Position numbers and translations under genes: made by a program. Under the pieces are notes generated by a model. The model saw only the letters and a program-made list of their open reading frames with translations, was not told where the DNA came from and made no database searches. Source: Phyto melanocephala (Eukaryota > Arthropoda > Insecta > Diptera > Rhinophoridae). Taken from it: DNA of 64,000 bases. The stretch spans positions 58,371,841-58,435,840 of the forward strand of contig OW799233.1 in assembly GCA_941918925.1 (NCBI GenBank). Direction: 5' to 3'. This document shows positions 55,349-64,000 of the stretch, piece by piece. The stretch's first letter is position 1. Each line of letters opens with the position of its first letter.

Positions 55349-58300
55349 TTAGACTTCTCGGATATTATGTATTCGTAAGCTTCTTTGAATTTGGGAAATA
55401 TCAATATCAGATGAGCAATCAAGGATACATCTATACGTTCATTTATTTTAGAATGTGGACATTCAACCAGCAAATGGGGAATAGTAAGAGTAACGTCACA
55501 ATGGGTGCATTTTGGAAAGTCTGATCCATCAAAATAATGCTTAGTGTTGTATAAAGCCTTTCCTACTCTTAAACGTGCCAATGTAATACATTGGCTTCTG
55601 TTAAATTTGTTGTTATATTTCGGTCATTCAGGCTGTTGATATTGCTGTTTCAAAATTATTTTGTACGGATTAATTAAAGCCTTGGGGAAGCATGGAGTTT
55701 CTGTAACATTAGGTAAGTTGAGGGCCATTTTGGCGGCATTGTCAGCTGCCTCATTTCCTTCTATGCTAATGTGAGAGGGTATCCAGAAGATTTGAATGTG
55801 ACCATTACCGTTGTGATATAACATATTATCATAATTCTTGTTGCGATTTTTGAAAAGGGATCTGGAGGCACTGAGGCTGTCAGTACATATCAATATTCTA
55901 CCTTCTTGTTTGATTGAGTATTCTATAGCACTTTTAATCGCTGATATTTCAGCAGTGAAAATTCCAGTGTAGTTTGGTAAATGAGCTTTGTGAACAACTT
56001 CAAACTGTGATGATTATATTTGTTTGACGACCGAATACGATGTTAAGCCGTTATTATGGTATGAACCATCTGTAAACAGAATAGTGTTCGGTTTGTAAGA
56101 TGAAATCTTCTCTGTAAAAATTTTTTTAAAACACACTGGGTTTGTATTATCCTTGTTGTAGCTGCTCAAGCTATTATCAACAGAGATAACAGCGTTAGTG
56201 TTGTTCTCAAAGGCCGGTTTCTGTGGAATAGAGATGTTGTTTTTCCTTATTAATGAAATCATACTTCCTATTGTGGATGGTGTTGAATTTGCATGGCTGT
56301 TAATATGCTAAAAAAATAATTCGTGGAGACCGTCTGTTGGTGTTTTTATAGCTCTTGCCATCATCTTAATAGAGCTTTTTTCTAACAAAGCTTGAAATTC
56401 CAGAAATTTTGCTTCAGAACGTAGTGATTGAATAGGTGTAGATCTTAGTAGGCCAGAAGCAGTTCTAAAGCAGCTATTAAGTAGCGTGTTAATTTTGGAT
56501 ATATTTTTTCTGGAAGTCCACCCATAAACAGTTAAGCAATGTAGTATTATACCAGCCGTTATTGATTTACAAATATTAAGCGCTGTTTCCATGTGTGGTC
56601 CCTTGTTTCGAGAACAGATCAGTTTCAGTAAATTATTTACCTTACTTAATTTTGATTTTACGAAGTTTGTATGAGCATTCCAAAGCATATTTCTCGTAAA
56701 AATAACGCCTAATATTTTTAACTGTTCGGTTGTAGGTATGTTAAAATCACCAATACGAATTGGGCTTGTTGCACATTTTCGCATTTTACAGACATGGAGA
56801 ATTTCAGTATTTTCAAAGGGGATGACCGCTCCCCTGTATTTTGCCCAAGTTTGAATCCGTTGGTTCAGGATGTTTAAATTAGTTTGAGCTTCCTCGCCCT
56901 GCCCCTGTGGACTAGTCGGTAAAGGTCAAGTCAATTGTTTCGGGGTTGCGGGTTCGATTCCCGCCGGAGACTCTGGAATTGTCTGCTTCTCTTTCTTTTC
57001 TATTCTAAATATTTATATTCTTATTCGATTCTTCTCTCTATTAAGGCGTCACAATGGACCGTAATGGTCTCCGAGTGAAGGTGTGAGGGTAACTTTGCAC
57101 CAGCCTTACCTACCTACCTACCTACCTCCTCGGCCTTGCCAGAAGCAATTGCGAATATGTTGTCAGCATAAATGCCGACATAGTCTATTCCAGGTAGATT
57201 TTCAATGGCTTTTGCCAAGGAGTTTGCGTAGATGGTGTACAGAACAACCGAAAGAGGAGACCCTTGAGGTATGCCGTTATCCAACGAGTGAGTTTCGGAG
57301 AAATAACCATCAACCTTAACTGTGATTCTGCGGTTATCAAGAAATGACTTTAAGAGTTGCAAAGTTTCCTTTGGTATACCCCATTCATTGAGTTCGTGTA
57401 TTACATGTGTCGATACTACCCTGTCGAATGATTTCTCTACATCCTCAGATAGGACTAAACTGTGTCTTTTTGCTTTCAGATTTCGACGTAGAGTGTCGTC
57501 TAATTTGTGGCATAAACTATGTACTCCGTGCTTAGGTATAAATGCATGCTGAGTCTTCGATAAATTGTGACTAGTGAATTTCCAAAATCGTCTTGCCAGA
57601 ATTTTTTCCAAGATTTTAGAGAGCACGGGTAATAAAGAAATAGGGCGATAGCCATCCAGTTGGTTGGGATTTTTTCCCGGTTTTGGGATTGGTGATAATA
57701 AAGCTATTTTCCAGTCATGTGGAAAAATACTTCTGGCCAAGATGTCACTGTAAAGGTCGCAGAGTGGAATTTTTAGACTATCAGGTGAATGTTTGACCAT
57801 GGAGTAAGTAATCTTGTCTCGTGCTGGCGTTGAGCCTTTTAAAGTTTTTAAAACTTCGTTTAGCTCGAAAATATTGACTTTAAGGTTCATCATTGAATAG
57901 CGCTGGTAAGCCTGAGGTAATTTGTAAATGTCAAGGTTTTTTTTCGCTTCCACAATTTCCGGACTAAAAGAATGGTCGGAACTTACTGAGCTCCAAAACT
58001 GGGCAAATTTTTCTGCAATCGATACTGGATGAGAAATGAAGTTATCGCCAGAGCAGATGGTTGGGAAATCGTTAATCCTATTAGCTCTCAAGTTATTGAC
58101 TTTCTTCCACAAACAACGAACCTCCAATGAAGGATTAAGCGTGTTGAGGAAGTTTTCCCAAGTAAGTCTTTTAGCAATTTTGCTTTCCCTTTTAACCCTT
58201 GCACAGGCTTTTCTGTACTCTAAGCAGTTATTTTTATCTCTATGTCTTTTAAACAATTTCCAGGCTTGTTGTCTTGAGCGAATTAGTTGGGCATTTTTTG

Positions 58301-59216
58301 AATTAAACCAGACTGGGTTATTTTTATTTGGGGGCATTCGGCTAAGAGGGATTGTCTCATTTGCCGTTTTTCTTAAAATACGCTTGATCTGTGATGCTTC
58401 TCTATTGATATTCGCCGATTTTTCAAATTGATTTACAATTTGAGATGCCCTGTTTTTAAAAAGGTACTAGTCAGCATTTTTGTCCAAAAATTGTGGAATA
58501 AACTGTCTTTTAATGTTGTCAACGTCGTTCGTAATTCTAATGGGAAAATGATCACTAGCTTCTGCCGTTGGTAGACAGGACCAGACCAGTCCTGGAGCAA
58601 AGTCCACACTACACATTGATACTTCCACTGCTGTAAGAGTATTTTTGGTATTAAATAAAGTTGGAGATCCATCATTAAGAATTACTAAGTTATTGTCATC
58701 TGCAAAGTCTTCCCAGATGCTTCCATCAGGAGAATTTATGTTTGAGCCCCATAATACATTCTGTGAGTTTAGATCACCTAGTATAATATGGTGCATATTA
58801 GGAGGAAGCGGGATGTCGTTAATAATTCTAGTAGAAAGGTTAGAAGAATGCTCCTTGTAAATATTTGTAATCTGTAGATCAGTTCCGCAACGAATTACTA
58901 CAGATTGATACAATAAATCTCCGTTAGATGTAGAGTGATGTAAGACATTAATATTATTTTTTATGAACAGGGCGATACCCGATTTTGCATATTGATATTC
59001 TTTATTGTGGTGATAAATTTTGTAGCCAGGCAAATGTAGTAGATGAAGATTTTTGTTAGTTATATGAGTCTCTTGAAGAACTATAATGTTAGGTTTGTAT
59101 CTGGTGGTGAGTCTTTCCAGCGCATATTTATTATTTATAAAACCTTGTATGTTCCATTGAATTATATTTATATTAAGACCAAAATTCATATTTCGTTTGC
59201 CTTTTGAAGGCATTGT
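55349..59216 (-). pseudogene. I-clade LINE ORF2: EN, RT, RNase H, zinc tail
   Basis: Endonuclease (59216-58467): INIIQWNIQGFINNK, VLQETHI, ILGDLNSQNVLWGS and EASDHFPI, all APE landmarks. An in-frame TAG at 58467 follows KNAD. RT (58337-57133): GYRPISLLPVLSKILEKILA, LSEDVEKSFDRV (motif A), DNGIPQGSPLSVVLY (motif B), GIYADNIFAIA (box C, YADN instead of YADD). A SINE splits the RT after SGKAEE; it resumes at 56784 (TTEQLKILGVIFTRNMLWN). RNase H (56262-55624): LFTDGSYHNNG, FTAEISAIKSAI, ICTDSLSA, SIEGNEAADNAA. The C-terminus has LARLRVGKALYNTKHYFDGS and a zinc tail, frameshifted at about 55430. Stops occur between the pieces near 56300 and 56000. Would copy its RNA at the target; inactive here. 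Confidence 0.88.
56897..57126 (+). mobile_element. tRNA-derived SINE, 230 bp, TSD TCCTCG
   Basis: The head has Pol III promoter boxes: A-like TGGACTAGTCGG (56908-56919) and a perfect B box GGTTCGATTCC (56951-56961) within a tRNA-like GCGGGTTCGATTCCCGCC T-arm. The body (56970-57100) is unrelated to tRNA. The tail is a CTAC/TACC run (CTTACCTACCTACCTACC). Direct repeats TCCTCG at 56891-56896 and 57127-57132. Removing it restores the LINE RT frame around SGKAEEAQTNL. Confidence 0.85.
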
Positions 59217-59375
59217 ATTCCTACAAGTTTTTGGTGTTATTATAGTGTTTAATTGAGGAAAATTCCTGTAAAGTTGTGTACAGGGAGAAGCTTCATTTTC
59301 GTGTTCCTTTATAGTCGATTTAGGTGGGGAGTTTAGACCCAAACCTTCATTTATATCGTTAATGATAGTTTCCTC

Positions 59376-61181
59376 TTAAATGTTATGATCGATGGGCATA
59401 CTGTTATGAAAAGTATCATCTGTCACGATATCGACAAAGATGTCATCGCTAACAGAATTTTTAATAGGTAAATGTTTATTGATGGTAGAAGACAAGGCGA
59501 ATTCAATATCAGGTGATGTTAAGAAGCCAGCTGATTGTTTTTTGCTCGTTTTATTTTTACGGCACAATGTCAAAGTTTGTTTACATTTAAATTAATTTTT
59601 ATGAGCGTTAGTTGAAAATTTATATAAAAGTTTTAAAATTTGTGAAAAATAATTGTAAAAATACTAATATTTGAGCAATAACTGATTGGAAAATAAGTAA
59701 TAAACAATTTATAATTGAAATAAACAACATTTTTAATATTTTTAATTAAAAATATACAAAATTTCCGTTGTGTTTGTCCTAGTGATTAAAAGTCGTGAAA
59801 ATTGTGAAAAATTTTCAAAAAAAACACAAATTTGTGATATAAATAGCACAAATTTATGTAATAAATTAAAAATACTTATTTATTTTAAAACTTTTCGCGT
59901 GAATTTATAAAAATAAAATTTTAATTAAAAGTAAACAAAAAAAGTTGTTTTTTTGTGTTTTGACATTCTCTTGGCCTTTTTGTGTTTGTTGCAGGGATGT
60001 TATCACCTGATAGTGAATTCGCCTTGGTAGAAGAGATTTGTGCTGTAAAGGAGGGGGGAGAAGATGGCAATGTGTTTTCGAGTGTATACTGTTGTGTGTT
60101 CTGTGTTATTTGTAGTGAGGTTAGTGATGAATTGGAGTTTAATGAAGTAATTTTGTTGTTGTCAATTTGACTTGCTGAGTTATTTTCAGGTGGTTGTTTT
60201 AAATTTTCATTCTGTATGTTGACTTGTTTTCTTTTGTCTTCATGTTGAGTTTTTTCTTCTGTTTTTTCTATTATTTTTTGAGTAAAGGCGATAATTGGTT
60301 TAGTTTAGTTTAAAGCAGGGTTATCGTTATACACTTGCCATGCTTCTCGCGTGCTGCATTTTCTAGTTATACGCAGGTAGTTTACCGATTTATGCTTCCA
60401 GAATGTTGGGCAGGTTGATTCGTTAGAACTGTGCTCTTCCGTTTGACAATTAACACAAAATTTGCGGGAGCAGATGTGCTGAGGTGTTGGGAGACCACAT
60501 TCTTTGCAAAGTTCAATGTTTCTGCATCTGTTTTTAGTGTGATCAAGTTTTTGGCAGTTTACACAACGCATGGGGTTAGGAATGTATTCCTCAACAGCAA
60601 TTCGTTCCCAACCAAGTTTTAAAATTTCAGGGCGATAATAAAGATCGAAGGTTAAAATAGCCGCGCCTGTTGCATACGACTCGTTTCCATCCCTCCTCAA
60701 TATCTTGCGTACACTTAAAACTTTTTGATCCTTTAGAGATTCAACTAACTCTTCCTCTGAAATGTCGATTATTTTTCTGGAGAAAATTATTCCTTGAATG
60801 GTGTTTAAGGTTTTGTGCAATGTGATGCTATCTATAAAGGATGCTTTCAAGAATTTTTCCGCTATTTTGTTGTCTGTGACCTTGATCAAGAGGTTACCAC
60901 TTTTCATTTCAATTACCTTCAAGCGGTCACGTGAGATGAAATTAAGACCTCTTTCCACCTGGAATACATTGTAGGAAGCTAGAGCTAATGTTTCTGTGTT
61001 TTCGTTTACTGATCTGGTTGACGCAACTAAGTAGCGAGGGCGGTATTGTCCGTTTAGAGATGGTTCTGGCAAAACTACAAATTCCTCGGAGCGGGGCTTT
61101 TTATTTTTAGTGTTTGTTCTTTAAGGCGTCGGAGGCAAGCTCACTAAACCGATTGTTGTTCAGGGGTTGAACCCCTTTCAT
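59376..61181 (-). pseudogene. I-clade LINE ORF1 (gag-like, CCHC), interrupted
   Basis: Start ATG at 61181 (MKGVQPLNNNRFSEL). A frameshift at about 61120 precedes KNKKPRSEEFVVLPEP. The core is open from 61072 to a TAA at 60305: PRYLVASTRSV, VERGLNFISRDRLKVIEMKS, LGWERIAVEEYIPNPMRC. Knuckles read CVNCQKLDHTKNRC, CKECGLPTPQHIC, and CVNCQTEEHSSNESTC. Beyond the stop, a Gln/Asn-rich tail continues to about 60035, where a TIR element is inserted. The tail resumes at 59484 (INKHLPIKNSVSDD) and ends at 59376. The protein would bind the LINE RNA. Compare the decayed copy at 19630-20523. Confidence 0.85.
59493..60026. mobile_element. TIR element, 534 bp, 8-bp TSD GTAGAAGA
   Basis: Termini CAAGGCGAATTCAATATCAG (59493) and the inverse CTGATAGTGAATTCGCCTTG (ending 60026). 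Perfect 8-bp repeats GTAGAAGA at 59485-59492 and 60027-60034. Inner arms also share AATGTCAAA and GTTTACATTT-type motifs in inverted orientation, so the element is partly foldback. No transposase. An 8-bp duplication with CA...TG ends fits hAT or P superfamilies; I cannot choose. Confidence 0.85.
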
Positions 61182-61384
61182 TATTATCAAATACTTCTAA
61201 TCCGCACAAATGTATTTAGTCCAAAGTAAAAAAGAAATAAAAATTAAGAAAAAATATAAGTAGGTAACTGCAATAAAAGGCAAAAGCACACACAAAAAAA
61301 AAACTTTTTATCGATAACACGCCAAATAACCGACTTGTGAGTAAAGTGTTGTTTACTCGGCGATTGCCCGACAAAGACTGTGAG

Positions 61385-61530
61385 ATGTATACATATTTAC
61401 TCTGAAGAAGCTACTTATTGTTTGGTAGCGAAATATTGGTTACTAATAAATAATTTTTTTATAAAAAAAAAACAAAAAAGTTCATCTCAAGCTTATATAA
61501 AAATCAAATATTTTTTTTTTAATTAATGAA
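61385..61530 (+). repeat. Penelope-like element 3'-tail fragment (plus)
   Basis: CTCTGAAGAAGCTACTTATT, GGTAGCGAAATATTGGTTAC and AGTTCATCTCAAGCTTATAT match, in the opposite orientation, the Penelope-like tail in the array (48203-48364 and 49170-49205) without the MITE. Together with the minus-oriented RT fragment on the other side of the LINE this suggests inverted partial Penelope copies. Confidence 0.7.
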
Positions 61531-61544
61531 TTTGATGTTCCAAT

Positions 61545-62030
61545 TAAATTTTTTTTAATAAATGAATTTGATTTGTTATTATTTCACTTTATACGTAGCG
61601 AAGCACGTACCGGGCGGCTAGTGTTATTATAAAGATTACCAACATTCATAAAATAAAATGAAAATCATAAAATAATAATAAAAAAAATAAAAGCATAAGA
61701 TTAATTAAAAACATTAAAAAGTAACAATACAACTAAATTATACTAAAGATCTCAAAAATTTCTTTTTTATATTTCAATATTTAAAAGTTTTTTTAATAAA
61801 TGAATTTGATTTATTATTTCACTTTATACGTAGCGAAGCACGTACCGGGCGGCTAGTGTTATTATAAAGATTACCAACATTCATAAAATAAAATGAAAAT
61901 CATAAAATAATAATAAAAAAATAAAAGCATTAAAGATAATTTAAAAAAATTAAAAAGTAACAATACAACTAAATTATACTAAAGATCTTAAAAATTTATT
62001 TTTTCTATTTTAATACTTAAAATAGTTTTT
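61545..62030. repeat. Dimer of about 235-bp repeat
   Basis: The block with CGTAGCGAAGCACGTACCGG and GCGGCTAGTGTTATTATAAA near 61594 recurs near 61829 with a few indels. The CGAAGCACGTACCGGGCGGC motif resembles the ends of widespread insect repeats (compare GCCCGGCGCGCGTTGCTACG at 9813). Class unknown. Confidence 0.75.
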
Positions 62031-62039
62031 TTTTTCATT

Positions 62040-62870
62040 TCTAGCTGTTAAAGCTTCTAATTTGATTTTACCAATTCATTTCTTTTTTTTTTTTAATTAA
62101 CTTTCTCTTTTTTGAATGAAAACTTTTCTTTTGCAAGTTCTAGATTTTCTTTTTTTAATCAAACTTTTTTAAACTCGAGCTTATACCGTCGTTCTTCTGT
62201 GTCAGAAGTTCTCTTTAAGTACTTTTGGATCCCAGCTAGATTTTCATTTAAATCCTTTAAAACCCTTGTAGAGTTCTCTTAGTAGGTGATTTGATTATCA
62301 ACTTGCTTCACCAAAGAGGCATTTTAATTAACAACTTTTCTAACGGGAAGGTGTGGATTTTGGATTAGTCTCCTCTTGAATGGAAAAATCAGAATTTTCA
62401 TTTTGATCTTCCATATTATTTTCTCATGTGGTGTTTTTAGATGATGACATGGTGTTTAAATAACTTCTTGCGCCAAAATCTAAGGTATTCGTTCCACTAA
62501 CAGACTCCTCAATACAAAGTAGATCGGAAGTTTTCTGTTCCAATGCTGTAAGGGAACAATACCTACTTGGTCCACCAACTGTTTCAGAAATACTGCTTCG
62601 GTTTCGACGGCATTTACTTTTTACATGATTTTTGTAATCTGCCCAATTCTTAAACAAGTTGACGAATGTTAAATAAAAAAATGTGTATGTACATGTATCC
62701 ATATTTAAAGAAATTTACCCTTTTCTAGCCTTTAACATCACGCTAGGGTGGTCCAAATGCATTTAAATCTGTGCACAGCTTTTGCTACATACTACTAGAT
62801 TTATTTCTAGCATTTGGAACATTAAGGTGGTCTTTTGCCAAGCCTGGATCAGTCAACATAAATTTAACCA
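62040..62870 (-). pseudogene. Harbinger Myb/SANT-like accessory gene remnant (H4)
   Basis: From 62870 down: KDHLNVPNARNKSS and LCTDLNAFGPP (first half of the Myb-like domain), an intron-like gap near 62720-62660, then NWADYKNHVKSKCRRNRSSI, GGPSRYCSLTALEQKTSDLL to a stop at 62424. A degraded Lys-rich C-terminal part follows to about 62040. Closely parallels the H1 gene at 32457-33195. No transposase partner is seen nearby. Confidence 0.75.
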
Positions 62871-62964
62871 TTCCTACAGTTTTTTGTATGTGTATGTACA
62901 TTTGTCTGTAGTATCCCTTTAACAGTAAAAAAACACATACATACATATATTAAAAAATCTAAAC

Positions 62965-64000
62965 TAATTTACTAAATTATTTAGGATATGCTCCCATAAT
63001 TTTTCAATTATATTTATTTGGTTGTTGGGTTTAAGCTGGTTTATATGCATTTCACTGGTGCTTATGCCAGATCATCAGTAAACCTTTACCCAAATTCTTG
63101 AAAAAGTTTAAAATTTTTATAAGTTATATTTTTAAATTTTCATTAACAAAATGAGAATTCAAAAATAAAACAAAAAAACTATAAAAAACTTTTTCAAAAA
63201 CCCAACCAACAATTTTTCAATTTTTATTTATTTTATTTTTCTAATCCCTTTAGCATTTGGCTAACCGTTGGTTAACACTAAATGCTTATAAGGGCAACCG
63301 AAAAATAAAATCTTTATTTTAGTTAATTTACTAAATTATTTAGGATATGCTCCCATAATTTTTCAATTATATTTATTTGGTTGTTGGGTTTAAGCTGGTT
63401 TATATGCATTTCACTGGTGCTTATGCCAGATCATCAGTAAACCTTTACCCAAATTCTTGAAAAAGTTTAAAATTTTTATAAGTTATATTTTTAAATTTTC
63501 ATTAACAAAATGAGAATTCAAAAATAAAACAAAAAAACTATAAAAAACTTTTTCAAAAACCCAACCAACAATTTTTCAATTTTTATTTATTTTATTTTTC
63601 TAATCCCTTTAGCATTTGGCTAACCGTTGGTTAACACTAAATGCTTATAAGGGCAACCGAAAAATAAAATCTTTATTTTAGTTAATTTACTAAATTATTT
63701 AGGATATGCTCCCATAATTTTTCAATTATATTTATTTGGTTGTTGGGTTTAAGCTGGTTTATATGCATTTCACTGGTGCTTATGCCAGATCATCAGTAAA
63801 CCTTTACCCAAATTCTTGAAAAAGTTTAAAATTTTTATAAGTTATATTTTTAAATTTTCATTAACAAAATGAGAATTCAAAAATAAAACAAAAAAACTAT
63901 AAAAAACTTTTTCAAAAACCCAACCAACAATTTTTCAATTTTTATTTATTTTATTTTTCTAATCCCTTTAGCATTTGGCTAACCGTTGGTTAACACTAAA
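62965..64000. repeat. 359-bp satellite-like tandem array (start)
   Basis: Monomers 62965-63323, 63324-63682 and 63683-64000 (cut by the window end) begin TAATTTACTAAATTATTTAG and are almost identical. Each has an internal dyad (AGCATTT...AAATGCT around AACCGTTGGTT) and an inverted pair GTTGTTGGGTTT / AAACCCAACCAAC. No protein. The array continues beyond the window. Confidence 0.95.

Larger units (their letters stand above)
52943..55581. repeat. Tandem array unit 3 (2639 bp), continuous with full LINE
   Basis: Same content as unit 2 but the LINE 3' end continues past GTGCCAA into the full-length I-clade LINE instead of a new 412-like segment. This is therefore the original right boundary. A 1-bp deletion near 55430 shifts the LINE C-terminal frame relative to units 1 and 2. 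Confidence 0.95.
55199..61384 (-). mobile_element. I-clade LINE, full length, 15-bp TSD
   Basis: Minus strand, 5' end at 61384, 3' TAAATAAATA-type tail at 55199. Direct repeats ATGTATACATATTTA (55184-55198 and 61385-61399). ORF1 then ORF2 with APE endonuclease, RT, RNase H and a zinc tail, the I-clade order. Two insertions: SINE (56897-57126) and a TIR element (59493-60026). About 5.4 kb without them. Several small lesions. Younger than the related copy at 14460-20524, and older than the array. Confidence 0.9.

Noticed and set aside
56897..56975. A true tRNA gene
   Set aside because: The B box is perfect but no acceptor stem closes around it, the A box is weak, and the unit has a body, TACC tail and target duplication, so it is a SINE.
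59982..60170. Plus-strand frame starting in the TIR element, with a good splice-acceptor-like TTGTTGCAG before it
   Set aside because: It crosses the element boundary into antisense LINE ORF1; the similarity of its start to the minus-strand frame at 59500 is just the terminal inverted repeat.

Overview
This window is repeat-dense, AT-rich nuclear DNA from a higher dipteran (a cyclorrhaphan fly; I cannot name the species). The evidence is a fly-type Alg-2 gene with 60- and 66-bp introns, many INE-1/DINE-1-like (Helentron-related) repeats carrying the GTCCGTCTGTCC and CACGCCCAC blocks, and I-clade and LOA-like LINEs, Ty3/gypsy (including 412-like), Penelope-like, PIF/Harbinger, Tc1/mariner and hAT elements. 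I found only one intact host gene: Alg-2 (PDCD6 orthologue), 5713-6378, three exons, 179 aa, plus strand. No tRNA, rRNA or CRISPR was seen.

Layout. 1-5000: LINE scrap, a hAT MITE with a perfect 8-bp target duplication, and a second hAT-type element hosting a nested INE-1-like composite. 5000-7740: Alg-2 and its flanks. 7740-14300: mariner pseudogene, two hAT-type elements with dense subterminal repeats, INE-1-like copies, two snap-back hairpins and a predicted hammerhead ribozyme (14244-14291). 14460-20524: a decayed I-clade LINE (minus) carrying a 5'-truncated LOA-like LINE (16820-18984, plus). 20600-24961: two INE-1-like composites. 24966-29290: a gypsy element (minus) hit by two related MITEs. 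29400-42070: Harbinger elements of at least two lineages, one of them complete between its inverted repeats (30875-33601), a Tc1-type element with long inverted repeats (35992-37593), and gag scraps. 42640-48200: a gypsy element with a short LTR inserted in a 412-like gypsy element. 47012-55581: a tandem triplication of a segment made of 412-like 3' end/LTR, Penelope-like element with a MITE, and LINE 3' end; it runs into the full-length I-clade LINE at 55199-61384, which itself contains a tRNA-derived SINE and a TIR element. 61385-62870: Penelope tail, a 235-bp dimer and a Harbinger Myb-like pseudogene. 62965-64000: the start of a 359-bp satellite array.

Nearly all protein-coding remnants are broken by stops, frameshifts, deletions or insertions. 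The value of the window is in its nesting: many boundaries can be set to the base by target-site duplications, giving an insertion order, and several composites (a mariner MITE inside an INE-1-like element; an INE-1-like repeat inside a Harbinger-type MITE) occur at more than one locus with the same internal junction, so they moved as units.
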